In this document: positions 9,151 through 17,524 of the stretch, piece after piece
Numbering within the stretch: the stretch's first letter is position 1
Layout: every line of letters begins with the position of its first letter
Assembly: GCF_900106795.1 (NCBI RefSeq)
Contig: NZ_FNNS01000005.1
Location: forward strand, 1 to 64,000
Source: Aequorivita viscosa
GTDB taxonomy: Bacteria; Bacteroidota; Bacteroidia; Flavobacteriales; Flavobacteriaceae
DNA length: 64,000 nucleotides
Direction: 5' to 3'
Notes under the pieces: generated by a model
Seen by the model: the letters and a program-made list of their open reading frames with translations, nothing else
Databases searched by the model: none
What the model was told of the DNA's origin: nothing
Position numbers and translations under genes: made by a program

Positions 9151-10128
9151 TTAGTCTAACGATTGGTTTTCTTGTTGTGCTGTTTGAAGCATTTCATCAA
9201 ACTCTTCTGCTGTTAAACTTCCATAGTAAAAGTTCATTGGGTTAATTCGTTCGCCGTCTTTAAAAACTTCATAGTGTAAATGTGGTCCTTGACTTCGTCC
9301 GGTATTTCCTACAAAACCTATTAAATCGCCACGTTGTACTTTTGCGCCAGGCTTTGTATTGTATTTATACAAATGTGCATATAAACTTTCGTATCCATAG
9401 CCATGGTCTATAACAATGTGTTTTCCGTATCCAGTTGCCCTGCTATCGGCCCTGCTAACAACTCCATCGCCACTAGCATAAACAGGAGTACCACGTGGAG
9501 CACTAAAATCCATTCCGTGATGAAATTTTCGGGCTTTCGTAAATGGATCCCTGCGGTATCCGTATCCTGAGGCAACTCGCGTTAAGTCTTCATTTTTAAC
9601 TGGTTGTATTGCAGGAATAGCGGCTAAAAGCTTTTCTTTATTTTCAGCTAGATTTGCAATTTCATCGAGCGATTTGGATTGTATAACGATTTGCTTTGTT
9701 AGAATATCCAGGTTTCGCGATGTGTTTATTATTAGCTTTGAGTTGTCAAATCCTTCTAAATCTTTATATCGGTTTACTCCTCCAAATCCAGCTCTTCGCT
9801 GTTCTTCGGGAATGGGATTAGATTCAAAATAAACTCGGTAAAGGTTATTGTCGCGTTCTTCAATTTCTGCTAAAACTGCCTGGGCGTGTTCTACCTTTTT
9901 GTTTAAAAGCTCAAACTGAAGCTGCATATTTGTTAACTCCCGTTTCAAGGCAAGTTCTTTGGGAGTTTGAACCGCAGGGAGGTTAAGGTATACTATAAGT
10001 AACAAAAAACCGCTAAGAAACATACCCAAAAAGCTAAGGATGAAAATTCTTAATTTTCTTCCTCGCTTTCTTTCAATTTTTCGATACGAAAGTGTTTCAC
10101 TATCGTAGTAATATTTAACCTTAGACAT
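9151..10128 (-). CDS. M23 family peptidoglycan endopeptidase, membrane anchored
   Basis: 325 residues. A short cytoplasmic N-terminus precedes a transmembrane helix (LRIFILSFLGMFLSGFLLLIVYL, about 26-48). A periplasmic coiled coil (about 60-115) follows, and a C-terminal LytM/M23 domain lies at about 195-305. Zinc ligands are visible in FHHGMDFSAPRGTPVYA, in the LYAHL motif and in GPHLHYEV. It is expected to cleave peptide cross-links in peptidoglycan, or to be involved in cell-wall remodelling; the intact ligands suggest an active enzyme. It is divergent from alaS, with 259 bp between the starts. Confidence 0.92.
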   Translation of the reverse strand: MSKVKYYYDSETLSYRKIERKRGRKLRIFILSFLGMFLSGFLLLIVYLNLPAVQTPKELALKRELTNMQLQFELLNKKVEHAQAVLAEIEERDNNLYRVYFESNPIPEEQRRAGFGGVNRYKDLEGFDNSKLIINTSRNLDILTKQIVIQSKSLDEIANLAENKEKLLAAIPAIQPVKNEDLTRVASGYGYRRDPFTKARKFHHGMDFSAPRGTPVYASGDGVVSRADSRATGYGKHIVIDHGYGYESLYAHLYKYNTKPGAKVQRGDLIGFVGNTGRSQGPHLHYEVFKDGERINPMNFYYGSLTAEEFDEMLQTAQQENQSLD

Positions 10129-10387
10129 GCGTTAAAAATTGCTATTTTTGCACACGCTGTTTTGCGCGAAATAAAGGTAACGTTTTACAAATATAGAAAT
10201 TGTTAGCACTTCTCCATAACCGCCAATTTTAAGAAAATTTTATAATACATGCTATATCCGTCCTTAATTTCCATTATAACAGGTGAGTAGCGATGTAATT
10301 GTTTCAAATTCATTGAGCCATATAATTGATGCTTCTACTAATAAAGTAGTCGTAAAATAGCTTAAAACCAAAAAATATTAAAGTCAC

Positions 10388-13000
10388 ATGAAGTCTAAAG
10401 AAATTCGATCTCAGTTTTTAGAATTTTTTAAATCCAAACAACACGCTATTGTGCCATCAGCGCCAATGGTGGTTAAAAATGACCCAACATTAATGTTCAT
10501 CAATAGTGGAATGGCACCTTTTAAGGAGTATTTTTTGGGAAATGGAAAGCCGAAAAGCAATCGAATAGCAGATACTCAAAAATGTCTGCGGGTTAGTGGA
10601 AAGCACAACGATTTAGAAGAAGTGGGAATGGACACCTACCACCATACCATGTTTGAAATGCTCGGAAATTGGAGTTTTGGCGATTACTTTAAAAAAGAAG
10701 CAATTGAGTGGGCTTGGGAACTATTGACCGAAGTTTATAAAATAGACAAAGATATTCTATACGTAACCATTTTTGAAGGTGACGAAAGTGAAGGGTTAGC
10801 ACGTGACACCGAAGCCTACAACTTGTGGAAACAGTTTGTTCCTGAAGATCGTATTTTAAACGGAAATAAAAAAGATAATTTTTGGGAAATGGGCGATCAA
10901 GGTCCTTGCGGCCCGTGTAGCGAAATTCACGTAGATATTCGTTCTGAAGAAGAGAAAGCAAAAGTAGCTGGAAAAGATTTGGTAAATCAAGACCACCCGC
11001 AAGTAGTCGAAGTTTGGAACCTGGTTTTTATGCAGTTTAACAGAAAAGCTAATGGAAGCCTTGAAAAATTAGCCGAACAGCACGTCGATACAGGAATGGG
11101 CTTTGAACGCTTGTGTACTGTGCTTCAAAACAAGCAAAGTAATTACGACACCGATGTGTTTATGCCGCTAATTCGTGAAATTGAAACCATAACCAATTCA
11201 AAATACGGAGAAGACGAAAAGAAAGACATTGCAACTCGCGTAATTGCAGATCACGTTCGGGCTGTGGCATTTTCTATTGCTGATGGGCAATTGCCAAGCA
11301 ACACTGGTGCTGGCTACGTAATTAGAAGAATTTTAAGACGTGCAATACGTTACGGCTTTACTTTCCTGGAAAAAAAGGAACCTTTTATTTATAAGTTGGT
11401 TGAAACCTTAAGCGACCAAATGGGCGATGCTTTCCCAGAATTGATAAAAGAGAAAAACCTTATTACAAATGTTATTCGAGAAGAAGAACAATCTTTTTTA
11501 AGAACTCTTGACCAAGGGTTGCTTTTACTAGAAAATGTTATTGAAACAGCCGATTCTAAAGAGATTTCAGGAAGAAAAGCGTTTGAATTGTATGACACTT
11601 TTGGCTTCCCGATAGATCTTACTGCTTTAATTCTACGCGAACGTGGCTATTCACTAGATGAAAAGGAATTCGATGCAGAGCTTCAAAAACAAAAAGATCG
11701 TTCTCGTGCCGCAACCAAAGTAAAAACAGGCGATTGGATTGTTTTGGAAGAAGACGATGTAGAAGAGTTCGTGGGTTATGACACCTTAGAAACCCAAGTA
11801 AGAATCACTCGGTACCGAAAAGTAGAAAATAAAAAGGATGGCGAAATGTATCAATTTGTTTTCAACTTAACTCCTTTTTATCCCGAAGGCGGAGGCCAAT
11901 CGGGCGATAAGGGATATTTAAAAGCTGCGGATGGTGGACTTACTTATATCATAGACACCAAAAAAGAGAATAATTTAATTATTCACTTTGCCAAAACACT
12001 GCCTAGAAACCTCGAAGGTACTTTTAATGCCGTAGTTGACGGTTTATACAGAAGTCGTACAGAAGCAAACCACACTGCAACACACTTGCTACATCAAGCA
12101 CTACGAAGTGTATTAGGTACCCACGTTACCCAAAAGGGGAGTATGGTGCACAGCAGGAATTTACGGTTTGACTTCTCACATTTCTCAAAGGTTACCAGTG
12201 AAGAATTAAAACAAATTGAAGATTTTGTAAACGCTCGAATTCGTGAGGGTATAACCTTGGAAGAACGACGAAATATTCCCTACCAACAGGCTATTGACGA
12301 AGGTGCTATTGCATTATTTGGTGAAAAATATGGTGATGCCGTACGGGCAATTAAATTTGGAAACTCCATGGAACTTTGTGGAGGAACACACGTTCAAAAC
12401 ACAAAAGATATATGGCATTTTATAATAACTTCTGAAGGTGCAGTTGCTTCAGGAATTAGAAGGATTGAAGCCTTGACAGGAGATTTCGCAAAACAATATT
12501 TTATAGATAGAAGCGAGTCGTTTGCATCTATCCAGAACGCATTAAACAATGCTCAAGATCCATTAAAAGCAGTGGAATCTTTGCAAGAAGAAAATCAAAA
12601 CTTGCAAAAGCAGGTTAAAGAATTGCTGAAAGATAAAGCTAAAAACTTAAAAGGCGATCTTAAATCTGAAATCGAGCAAATAAACGGAGTAAACTTTCTT
12701 GCTAAAAAGATAGACCTCGATGCCGCAGGACTGAAAGATTTAGCTTTTGAAATGGGTGGCGAAACAGAAAACCTATTCTTGGTTTTTGGTTCCGAACAAG
12801 ATGGAAAAGCATTGCTTGCCTGCTATATTTCGAAAGAGTTGGCTGCTGAAAAAAATCTAGACGCTGGAAAAATTGTCAGGGAATTAGGTAAGTTCATTCA
12901 AGGTGGCGGTGGCGGACAACCTTTCTTTGCAACGGCAGGTGGAAAAAATCCTGCGGGGATTGATGAGGCTTTAGAAAAAGCAAAGGAATTTTTAAAATAA
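10388..13000 (+). CDS. alaS: Alanyl-tRNA synthetase
   Basis: 870 residues, the usual length for a bacterial AlaRS. It attaches alanine to tRNA-Ala in the cytoplasm. The N-terminal class II catalytic core (motif 1 around [15 protein letters not shown]; motif 2 around [27 protein letters not shown]) is followed by the tRNA-binding region with [15 protein letters not shown]. The editing domain has zinc ligands ANHTATHLL (HxxxH) and the CGGTHV motif, so proofreading of Ser/Gly mischarging should be intact. The C-Ala domain has a coiled coil and a Gly-rich end ([16 protein letters not shown]). A TATTTTTG (10143-10150) might be a -7 element, which would give an unusually long leader of about 230 nt. 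The GSCFA gene follows closely. Confidence 0.98.
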   Translation: MKSKEIRSQFLEFFKSKQHAIVPSAPMVVKNDPTLMFINSGMAPFKEYFLGNGKPKSNRIADTQKCLRVSGKHNDLEEVGMDTYHHTMFEMLGNWSFGDYFKKEAIEWAWELLTEVYKIDKDILYVTIFEGDESEGLARDTEAYNLWKQFVPEDRILNGNKKDNFWEMGDQGPCGPCSEIHVDIRSEEEKAKVAGKDLVNQDHPQVVEVWNLVFMQFNRKANGSLEKLAEQHVDTGMGFERLCTVLQNKQSNYDTDVFMPLIREIETITNSKYGEDEKKDIATRVIADHVRAVAFSIADGQLPSNTGAGYVIRRILRRAIRYGFTFLEKKEPFIYKLVETLSDQMGDAFPELIKEKNLITNVIREEEQSFLRTLDQGLLLLENVIETADSKEISGRKAFELYDTFGFPIDLTALILRERGYSLDEKEFDAELQKQKDRSRAATKVKTGDWIVLEEDDVEEFVGYDTLETQVRITRYRKVENKKDGEMYQFVFNLTPFYPEGGGQSGDKGYLKAADGGLTYIIDTKKENNLIIHFAKTLPRNLEGTFNAVVDGLYRSRTEANHTATHLLHQALRSVLGTHVTQKGSMVHSRNLRFDFSHFSKVTSEELKQIEDFVNARIREGITLEERRNIPYQQAIDEGAIALFGEKYGDAVRAIKFGNSMELCGGTHVQNTKDIWHFIITSEGAVASGIRRIEALTGDFAKQYFIDRSESFASIQNALNNAQDPLKAVESLQEENQNLQKQVKELLKDKAKNLKGDLKSEIEQINGVNFLAKKIDLDAAGLKDLAFEMGGETENLFLVFGSEQDGKALLACYISKELAAEKNLDAGKIVRELGKFIQGGGGGQPFFATAGGKNPAGIDEALEKAKEFLK

Positions 13001-13031
13001 TTACAAAAACCCTTTGGGGTTTGACCAAACC

Positions 13032-14015
13032 ATGAAACTCCAAACCCAAATACCACTAAACTCAGAAGAAAATCAAATAGATTACTCTTCAAAAATCCTG
13101 TTGCTTGGCAGTTGTTTTTCGGAAAATATTGGTGGGAAGTTTGAATACTTCAAGTTTCAGAATTTGCAGAATCCGTTTGGGGTAATTTTCAATTCAGTTT
13201 CTATAGAAAAACTTATTACAAGGGCAATTACCGATACTCCTTTTTCTAAAGCAGATATTTTTCAACACAACGGAATTTGGCAATGTTTCGAATCGCATTC
13301 AGCACGTTCATCTATAAACAAAAACGGATGCTTAACTAACCTTAATTTGGCATTAAGTAGTTTAAAAGATGCGCTTTTTACTTCCTCACACATTATTGTT
13401 ACATTAGGAACTTCGTGGGTTTATCGACATTTAGAGCGCGATGAAATAGTGGCAAACTGCTATAAACTTCCAAGGAACAACTTCAAAAAAGAATTGCTTT
13501 CGGTTAAAGATATTTCAGAAAGTTTAAAATGTATTTTTGAAAAAATCACAGCCGTAAATCCGAAGGTTTCATTTATCACCACTGTTTCTCCTGTGCGACA
13601 TATAAAAAATGGTTTTGTGGAAAATTCGTTAAGCAAAGCACATCTTATATCAGGAATTCACGACTTCATAAATCGAAAATTACCAATCGATAATAGTCAA
13701 TCTAATATCGAAAAGCAAAAACCTTCCTATTTTCCTTCGTATGAAATTATGATGGATGAGCTTCGCGACTATCGCTTTTATACTGAAGACATGCTTCATC
13801 CAAACAAAACCGCAATAGAAATAATTTGGCAAAAGTTTGCTGAAGTATGGATTTCATCCGAAACAGAATCCCTTCAGAGAGAAATTGCTAGTATTCAATC
13901 TAGTTTGCTTCACAAGCCGTTTAATCCAGAATGCGAAACACATCTTAAATTTCAAAAAAATCTTCAAAATAAAATTGAAGCGGTTCAGCAAAAACATTCA
14001 AACATTTTGTTTTAA
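13032..14015 (+). CDS. GSCFA domain-containing protein
   Basis: About 327 residues from the ATG at 13032. That start is preferred over the upstream one at 13014, because homologues begin with a short strand just before the motif and the extra six residues add nothing. The N-terminus carries the family's hallmark ILLLGSCFSENIGGKFEYFKFQNLQNPFGVIFNS, and TLGTSWVYRHLERDEIVANCYKLP and FITTVSPVRHIKNGFVENSLSKA follow. The fold resembles SGNH hydrolases (GSCFS as nucleophile block; a C-terminal DMLHPN with D and H), so an esterase-like activity is inferred, not shown. It is 31 bp downstream of alaS, with only a small 6-bp hairpin (13004-13019) between, so co-transcription is likely. Confidence 0.9.
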   Translation: MKLQTQIPLNSEENQIDYSSKILLLGSCFSENIGGKFEYFKFQNLQNPFGVIFNSVSIEKLITRAITDTPFSKADIFQHNGIWQCFESHSARSSINKNGCLTNLNLALSSLKDALFTSSHIIVTLGTSWVYRHLERDEIVANCYKLPRNNFKKELLSVKDISESLKCIFEKITAVNPKVSFITTVSPVRHIKNGFVENSLSKAHLISGIHDFINRKLPIDNSQSNIEKQKPSYFPSYEIMMDELRDYRFYTEDMLHPNKTAIEIIWQKFAEVWISSETESLQREIASIQSSLLHKPFNPECETHLKFQKNLQNKIEAVQQKHSNILF

Positions 14016-14050
14016 TCCGTTTAAAGCACTCTCGCATACTCCCTTCAATA

Positions 14051-14097
14051 TACGGCAATTGCCCTATTGTGACACTTTCTCCTTTGTGCCAATTTTG
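14051..14097 (+). promoter_or_regulatory. Palindrome-plus-promoter site 1 of the five-member regulon
   Basis: ATACGGCAATTGCC followed by CTATTG. The palindrome core GGCAATTGCC is at 14054-14063. The -33 TTG is at 14067-14069, then exactly 20 nt, then CAATTTTG (14090-14097) as a degenerate -7 element. The gene start is 50 nt further on. The same arrangement occurs at 15163, 17433, 27417 and 34846. Confidence 0.8.
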
Positions 14098-14147
14098 CTT
14101 CAACATTAATTACGTATCCGTTTTGACGGAGAATTAAACCTTAAATT

Positions 14148-14666
14148 ATGAAAACATTCAAAAAAACAATTTTAGTATTACTGGCTGTAGTTGCTGTAAG
14201 TATTACATCTTGTAGTAAAAGCGACGATGGTGGGGAAGACCCACAAGGCGGGACAGGTACTTTCTCGGCCAAAGTAGATGGAGCTACCTTTACACCTATT
14301 CAGGAAACAATTGTGGCCCAAATGTCAGGCTCAGGGGCGGCTCAGACTTTGGCTGTTAGCGCTGGTACTATGAACTCTGAGAATTTACAGATGATCATTG
14401 TTGGTTATGATGGTGTGGGTACATACGATTTGAATATGACCAATATAGGGACTTATAGCTATTTGCCAAATCCCAGCAATCCAGACCCGAGCACTGTGGT
14501 AATTTATTCTACTATCAATGGGCAAACTTCAAACGGGCAATTAAAAGTGTCAAGTGTTGATGGGAACGTTGTGAAAGGGACTTTTAGCTTTACAGGTTAT
14601 AATCTGAGCAATCCTTCAGAATCAGTTTCGGTAACTGATGGTCAATTCAATATTGAATTGAGATAA
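14148..14666 (+). CDS. Secreted lipoprotein, function unknown
   Basis: 172 residues. The lipoprotein signal peptide ends in SITSC, with Cys as the lipidation residue, then a Ser/Asp/Gly-rich linker (SKSDDGGEDPQGGTG). The rest is a single beta-rich domain beginning FSAKVDGATFTP and containing YDLNMTNIGTYSYLPNPSNP and VVKGTFSFTGYNL. This looks like the small DUF6252-type beta-sandwich lipoproteins common in Flavobacteriia, but the family assignment is tentative. It should sit in the outer or inner membrane. It is the first of the genes driven by the shared palindromic promoter. A strong terminator follows, with a MITE inserted just behind it. Confidence 0.8.
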   Translation: MKTFKKTILVLLAVVAVSITSCSKSDDGGEDPQGGTGTFSAKVDGATFTPIQETIVAQMSGSGAAQTLAVSAGTMNSENLQMIIVGYDGVGTYDLNMTNIGTYSYLPNPSNPDPSTVVIYSTINGQTSNGQLKVSSVDGNVVKGTFSFTGYNLSNPSESVSVTDGQFNIELR

Positions 14667-14794
14667 AACGAGATTTTTTTGTAGGCCGTGTAGTGAGCGA
14701 TTATTGAAAATTTCTATCAACGGTTCTTTAAATTGAATTTTAAACAATTAGAACGTATTTAAGAAAATCTCAAGTTTGAGGTTTTTACGTGGGG

Positions 14795-14831
14795 CCAGGG
14801 ATAAAACGATTGTTTTGTCTCTGGTTTTTTT
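14795..14831 (+). terminator. Terminator of the lipoprotein gene
   Basis: CCAGGGATAAAAC (14795-14807) pairs with GTTTTGTCTCTGG (14812-14824) with two G-T wobbles and a four-base loop, followed by seven T. Confidence 0.9.
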
Positions 14832-14835
14832 ATTG

Positions 14836-15087
14836 AATAAAGTCACTGTTGTCCGATTAAAATTTAGATATTCCTATTAAAGTCAGACCAACAAAGATTT
14901 TAGGCTATTTAGCTTAATGATGACCTTCCTTTTTATCTTATTTATAAACAAAACCAAAATATTAAAATGCAATCTGATTTAAAATATTTAAGTGCTCATT
15001 CACAATGGGTTACGTTTCTAGTCTTGGCTCTTGGTTCTTGTAGCGCAGCGGTCTTGTTTCTTTCCTCGGACAATACTGGAATAAAGT
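14836..15087. mobile_element. MITE copy 1 (236 bp) with 8-bp target-site duplication
   Basis: The element runs 14844-15079. It is flanked by AATAAAGT at 14836-14843 and again at 15080-15087. Left end CACTGTTGTCCGA; right end, read inward, CCAGTATTGTCCGA; the ends share the perfect inverted core TTGTCCGA. The 236-bp body matches 34339-34574 with only two substitutions by my reading. It has no transposase gene; a short frame across it is not a real gene. It was presumably mobilised by an IS transposase encoded elsewhere in the genome. Confidence 0.88.
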
Positions 15088-15123
15088 CCAAAATGTTGTT
15101 TTATAACCCAAACATTTTTTTTT

Positions 15124-15155
15124 ACTACCAACTACCAACTACCAACTACCAACTA
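15124..15155. repeat. Heptanucleotide tandem repeat upstream of the propeller gene
   Basis: ACTACCA is repeated four times plus a partial unit. It ends about 10 bp before the regulon palindrome at 15163. Copy-number change would alter DNA upstream of the operator but not the operator-promoter spacing. Confidence 0.8.
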
Positions 15156-15162
15156 CGGGAAA

Positions 15163-15209
15163 TACGACAATTGCCCTATTGATTCTGGTTTAATTCAGTA
15201 GCATTTTTG
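15163..15209 (+). promoter_or_regulatory. Palindrome-plus-promoter site 2 of the five-member regulon
   Basis: ATACGACAATTGCC then CTATTG. The palindrome core is at 15166-15175, TTG is at 15179-15181, then exactly 20 nt, then CATTTTTG (15202-15209). The start codon of the propeller gene is 27 nt downstream. Confidence 0.8.
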
Positions 15210-15236
15210 ACCTATAAAATTTAAAGAACCACGATT

Positions 15237-17102
15237 ATGAAAACCTCAATATTTTTTTACGCATTCCTTTGCTTTTTACTCGTTGTTGAAGCTCCAGCTT
15301 TAGCTCAACGCGCAGAGCAACCGGACTTTCGATACGACACTGGAGCTAAAATAAATGAAATGACATTAACTCAAGGGGGAACAATGGTGGTTGCTACAAA
15401 TGATGGTCTTGTGGGGATAAAGCCAGGTAGCAACCAACTATTGTTTAATTTTACTGAATATGGCCGTGTTAAACCAGAAGAATTGTTTTTTGTGCCAAAC
15501 GCACCTTATGTAATTGTAACCCAAGGTGGTTTCGCAAATATTACTGCCAAGAAAACGGTGATAGATTATATGTCTGGGCAAGTACTATTTAACACCGAAA
15601 GTAATGGATGGAAAGTGTCATACAGTTGTGATGTTAAAATGCCACAAAACAAATTAGTTGTAATTGGTCAACGCCAATCTGAAGAAAAATATGCAACTGC
15701 AGTTGGCGTCTACGATTTAAATACGGGTAAAGAAGATTATCGCTTTAATCTTGGCGAACCCGGAAAAGTTACTATGGGAGCAGGAATGCAACCTAGCGGT
15801 ACAGTTTTGTTGTTGAAAGATTATTTAATTGTTCCTACAACAAAAGGTTTAGTCGCAAAAAAAGCTCAGACAGGAGAAACGCTTTGGCAAAATGATATGA
15901 AGAATATCAATTGGATGGTAGCAGATGCTTCAGAACAGGAAATCTATGCTTTTGAAAGTGTTAATAACGGAAAAAACACACGTATCCATAAGGTTGGTGT
16001 AAATGGTGCTGAACTTTGGGAAGATGACCACAAAGTGAAAGGTCAAGTAGTAAATTTCGAGATTCTTCCAAAAGGCATTGCTGTGGTTAGTAACCAAAGC
16101 GATGGCGGAAGTAATAGTGTTTTTGCACGTAGCAACGAGTCAAATATCGCTTTTTTAAGCGCTGCTACTGGGGAAGATTTGTGGGATAAAGCTCCCAAAA
16201 CGAAAGGCTATGTGCAGCATTTTTATGTAATGGACGACGGAATTCTCTTCGGAATCTATCAAGGAGGTATCAATAAAATTTCATTTGAAGGAGAAACACT
16301 TTTCAAAAAGCCTTTAAAAACAGGTGAGGATATTCTAACAATGGCGCATACTCCGCAAGGTCTTATCTATATAACTTCAGAAGATGCAAATATTGTAAAT
16401 CTAGATACGGGCGAAGCAGTTTGGGGTAACCCGCTTAAATATAAACGAGCTGCCGCCGTAAGTTCTACTTTCGACAAGAAAAACAATCGTTTTTTATTAA
16501 GTGCAGATGAAACCCTGTATGCAGTCGATGCCACATCGGGCGAAGTTAGCACCTTGGCAAAAACAAAATTTGATGGCAAAGAAGATCCAACCCACGTAGA
16601 AGTTCGCAATGGCGGAATCTTGCTAACTAGCGATCAAAACATGTTACTTATGGATTGGAATGGCGGAACACAGTGGCAAGAATATTATCGCGCTCCAGGA
16701 AAGAGTGCAATGGGAGCAATTTTGGCAGGAGTGTCTGCAGTTGCTACTGCAACGGTTGCTGTGTCTGCAGCGCACTCAGGTATGCAAAATAAATTAGCAG
16801 GATATGACCAACAAGCCGAAACCGATGCTGCATTGGCTGGAGGAATGGCAGCTGCGAGTGGTGCTTCGGTTGTTGAAATGTTGAAACGCTTTAAAGCTAC
16901 CGCTGCCACTAAGAATGATCAATTTATCCTAACAAAACTTGATGACGGCGTTGGTTTAGTAAAAATTAGCAAAGACACAGGAAAAACTCATAAAGAAATT
17001 GTTTTAAAGGATAAAAAACCAGAATACATTGTTGATGAAATAGGCGGTATTCTATACTATAAAGCCGACAACAATTCTATTTATGCTTACAATTTAAAAT
17101 AA
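15237..17102 (+). CDS. Secreted PQQ-like beta-propeller repeat protein
   Basis: 621 residues with a signal peptide at 1-23 (FFYAFLCFLLVVEAPALA). Repeated WD/PQQ-type blades follow, with motifs such as VVATNDGLVGIKPGSNQLLF, LIVPTTKGLVAKKAQTGETLWQNDM, VNLDTGEAVWGNPLKY and LYAVDATSGEVSTLAKT. Near residue 490-545 the propeller is interrupted by an Ala/Gly-rich hydrophobic insertion (MGAILAGVSAVATATVAVSAAHSG), which might touch a membrane. The C-terminus returns to propeller-like strands. No PQQ-enzyme catalytic motif was seen, so it is probably a structural or binding protein in the periplasm or at the surface. It is a single-gene transcript between the regulon promoter and a terminator at 17164. 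Confidence 0.82.
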   Translation: MKTSIFFYAFLCFLLVVEAPALAQRAEQPDFRYDTGAKINEMTLTQGGTMVVATNDGLVGIKPGSNQLLFNFTEYGRVKPEELFFVPNAPYVIVTQGGFANITAKKTVIDYMSGQVLFNTESNGWKVSYSCDVKMPQNKLVVIGQRQSEEKYATAVGVYDLNTGKEDYRFNLGEPGKVTMGAGMQPSGTVLLLKDYLIVPTTKGLVAKKAQTGETLWQNDMKNINWMVADASEQEIYAFESVNNGKNTRIHKVGVNGAELWEDDHKVKGQVVNFEILPKGIAVVSNQSDGGSNSVFARSNESNIAFLSAATGEDLWDKAPKTKGYVQHFYVMDDGILFGIYQGGINKISFEGETLFKKPLKTGEDILTMAHTPQGLIYITSEDANIVNLDTGEAVWGNPLKYKRAAAVSSTFDKKNNRFLLSADETLYAVDATSGEVSTLAKTKFDGKEDPTHVEVRNGGILLTSDQNMLLMDWNGGTQWQEYYRAPGKSAMGAILAGVSAVATATVAVSAAHSGMQNKLAGYDQQAETDAALAGGMAAASGASVVEMLKRFKATAATKNDQFILTKLDDGVGLVKISKDTGKTHKEIVLKDKKPEYIVDEIGGILYYKADNNSIYAYNLK

Positions 17103-17163
17103 AATACGACTAGCCAGATTGTTTTCTGAAACAAAAATGAAGTGAGGAGCATTTTTGATTCAT

Positions 17164-17190
17164 AAGCCCCATATTTAACTGTGGGGCTTT
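17164..17190 (+). terminator. Terminator of the propeller gene
   Basis: AAGCCCCA (17164-17171) pairs with TGGGGCTT (17182-17189) and runs into a T-rich tail (TTTACTTTTT). Confidence 0.85.
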
Positions 17191-17432
17191 TACTTTTTAT
17201 ACATTAAGTAACTCTGAAACTTGTAAAAACATCTTTAAAGTTAAAATGAGACGAAGTCTATGCGTTAACAAAAGACTTATTATAACCATAAACCGAATTA
17301 TTTGCCCTTGTTGACCGACATAGATTTCTGGTTATGAATTGATAGAAATAGAGAGCTAATAAATCGATTTTGTTTGCTATGGTGGGTTGTTTACAGAGTC
17401 TTTCACTTAAACACATCACTATTTTCGAATTA
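17191..17432. other. Intergenic stretch with no recognised feature
   Basis: About 240 bp between the propeller-gene terminator and the regulon palindrome at 17433. It is AT-rich with no plausible gene and no similarity to the other repeats in the window that I could see. Confidence 0.5.
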
Positions 17433-17479
17433 TACGGCAATTGCCTTATTGAATAAAGCACATCAAGAAATGATATTTG
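17433..17479 (+). promoter_or_regulatory. Palindrome-plus-promoter site 3 of the five-member regulon
   Basis: ATACGGCAATTGCC then TTATTG. The palindrome core is at 17436-17445, TTG is at 17449-17451, then exactly 20 nt, then GATATTTG (17472-17479). The TTG within this -7 element opens the upstream extension of the reading frame, which argues that the true start codon is 17525. Confidence 0.78.
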
Positions 17480-17524
17480 TATAACATGTTTCTAAACATT
17501 TATCAATCTTTAAAAGAATCTATT

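Noticed and set aside
11282-11300. GGGCAATTGCC inside alaS, matching the regulon palindrome core
   Set aside because: It encodes the conserved DGQLPSN block of AlaRS, has no -33/-7 layout behind it and no gene start downstream, so it is a coding coincidence.
14967-15182. 71-codon frame across MITE copy 1 and the heptamer repeat
   Set aside because: It starts inside the MITE and ends in the regulon promoter; its sequence has no signal, domain or conserved context. The MITE explains the DNA.
17477-17524. Upstream TTG start for the FGE-fold protein
   Set aside because: The TTG is part of the -7 element GATATTTG, and the added residues would precede a clean signal peptide. ATG 17525 is preferred.
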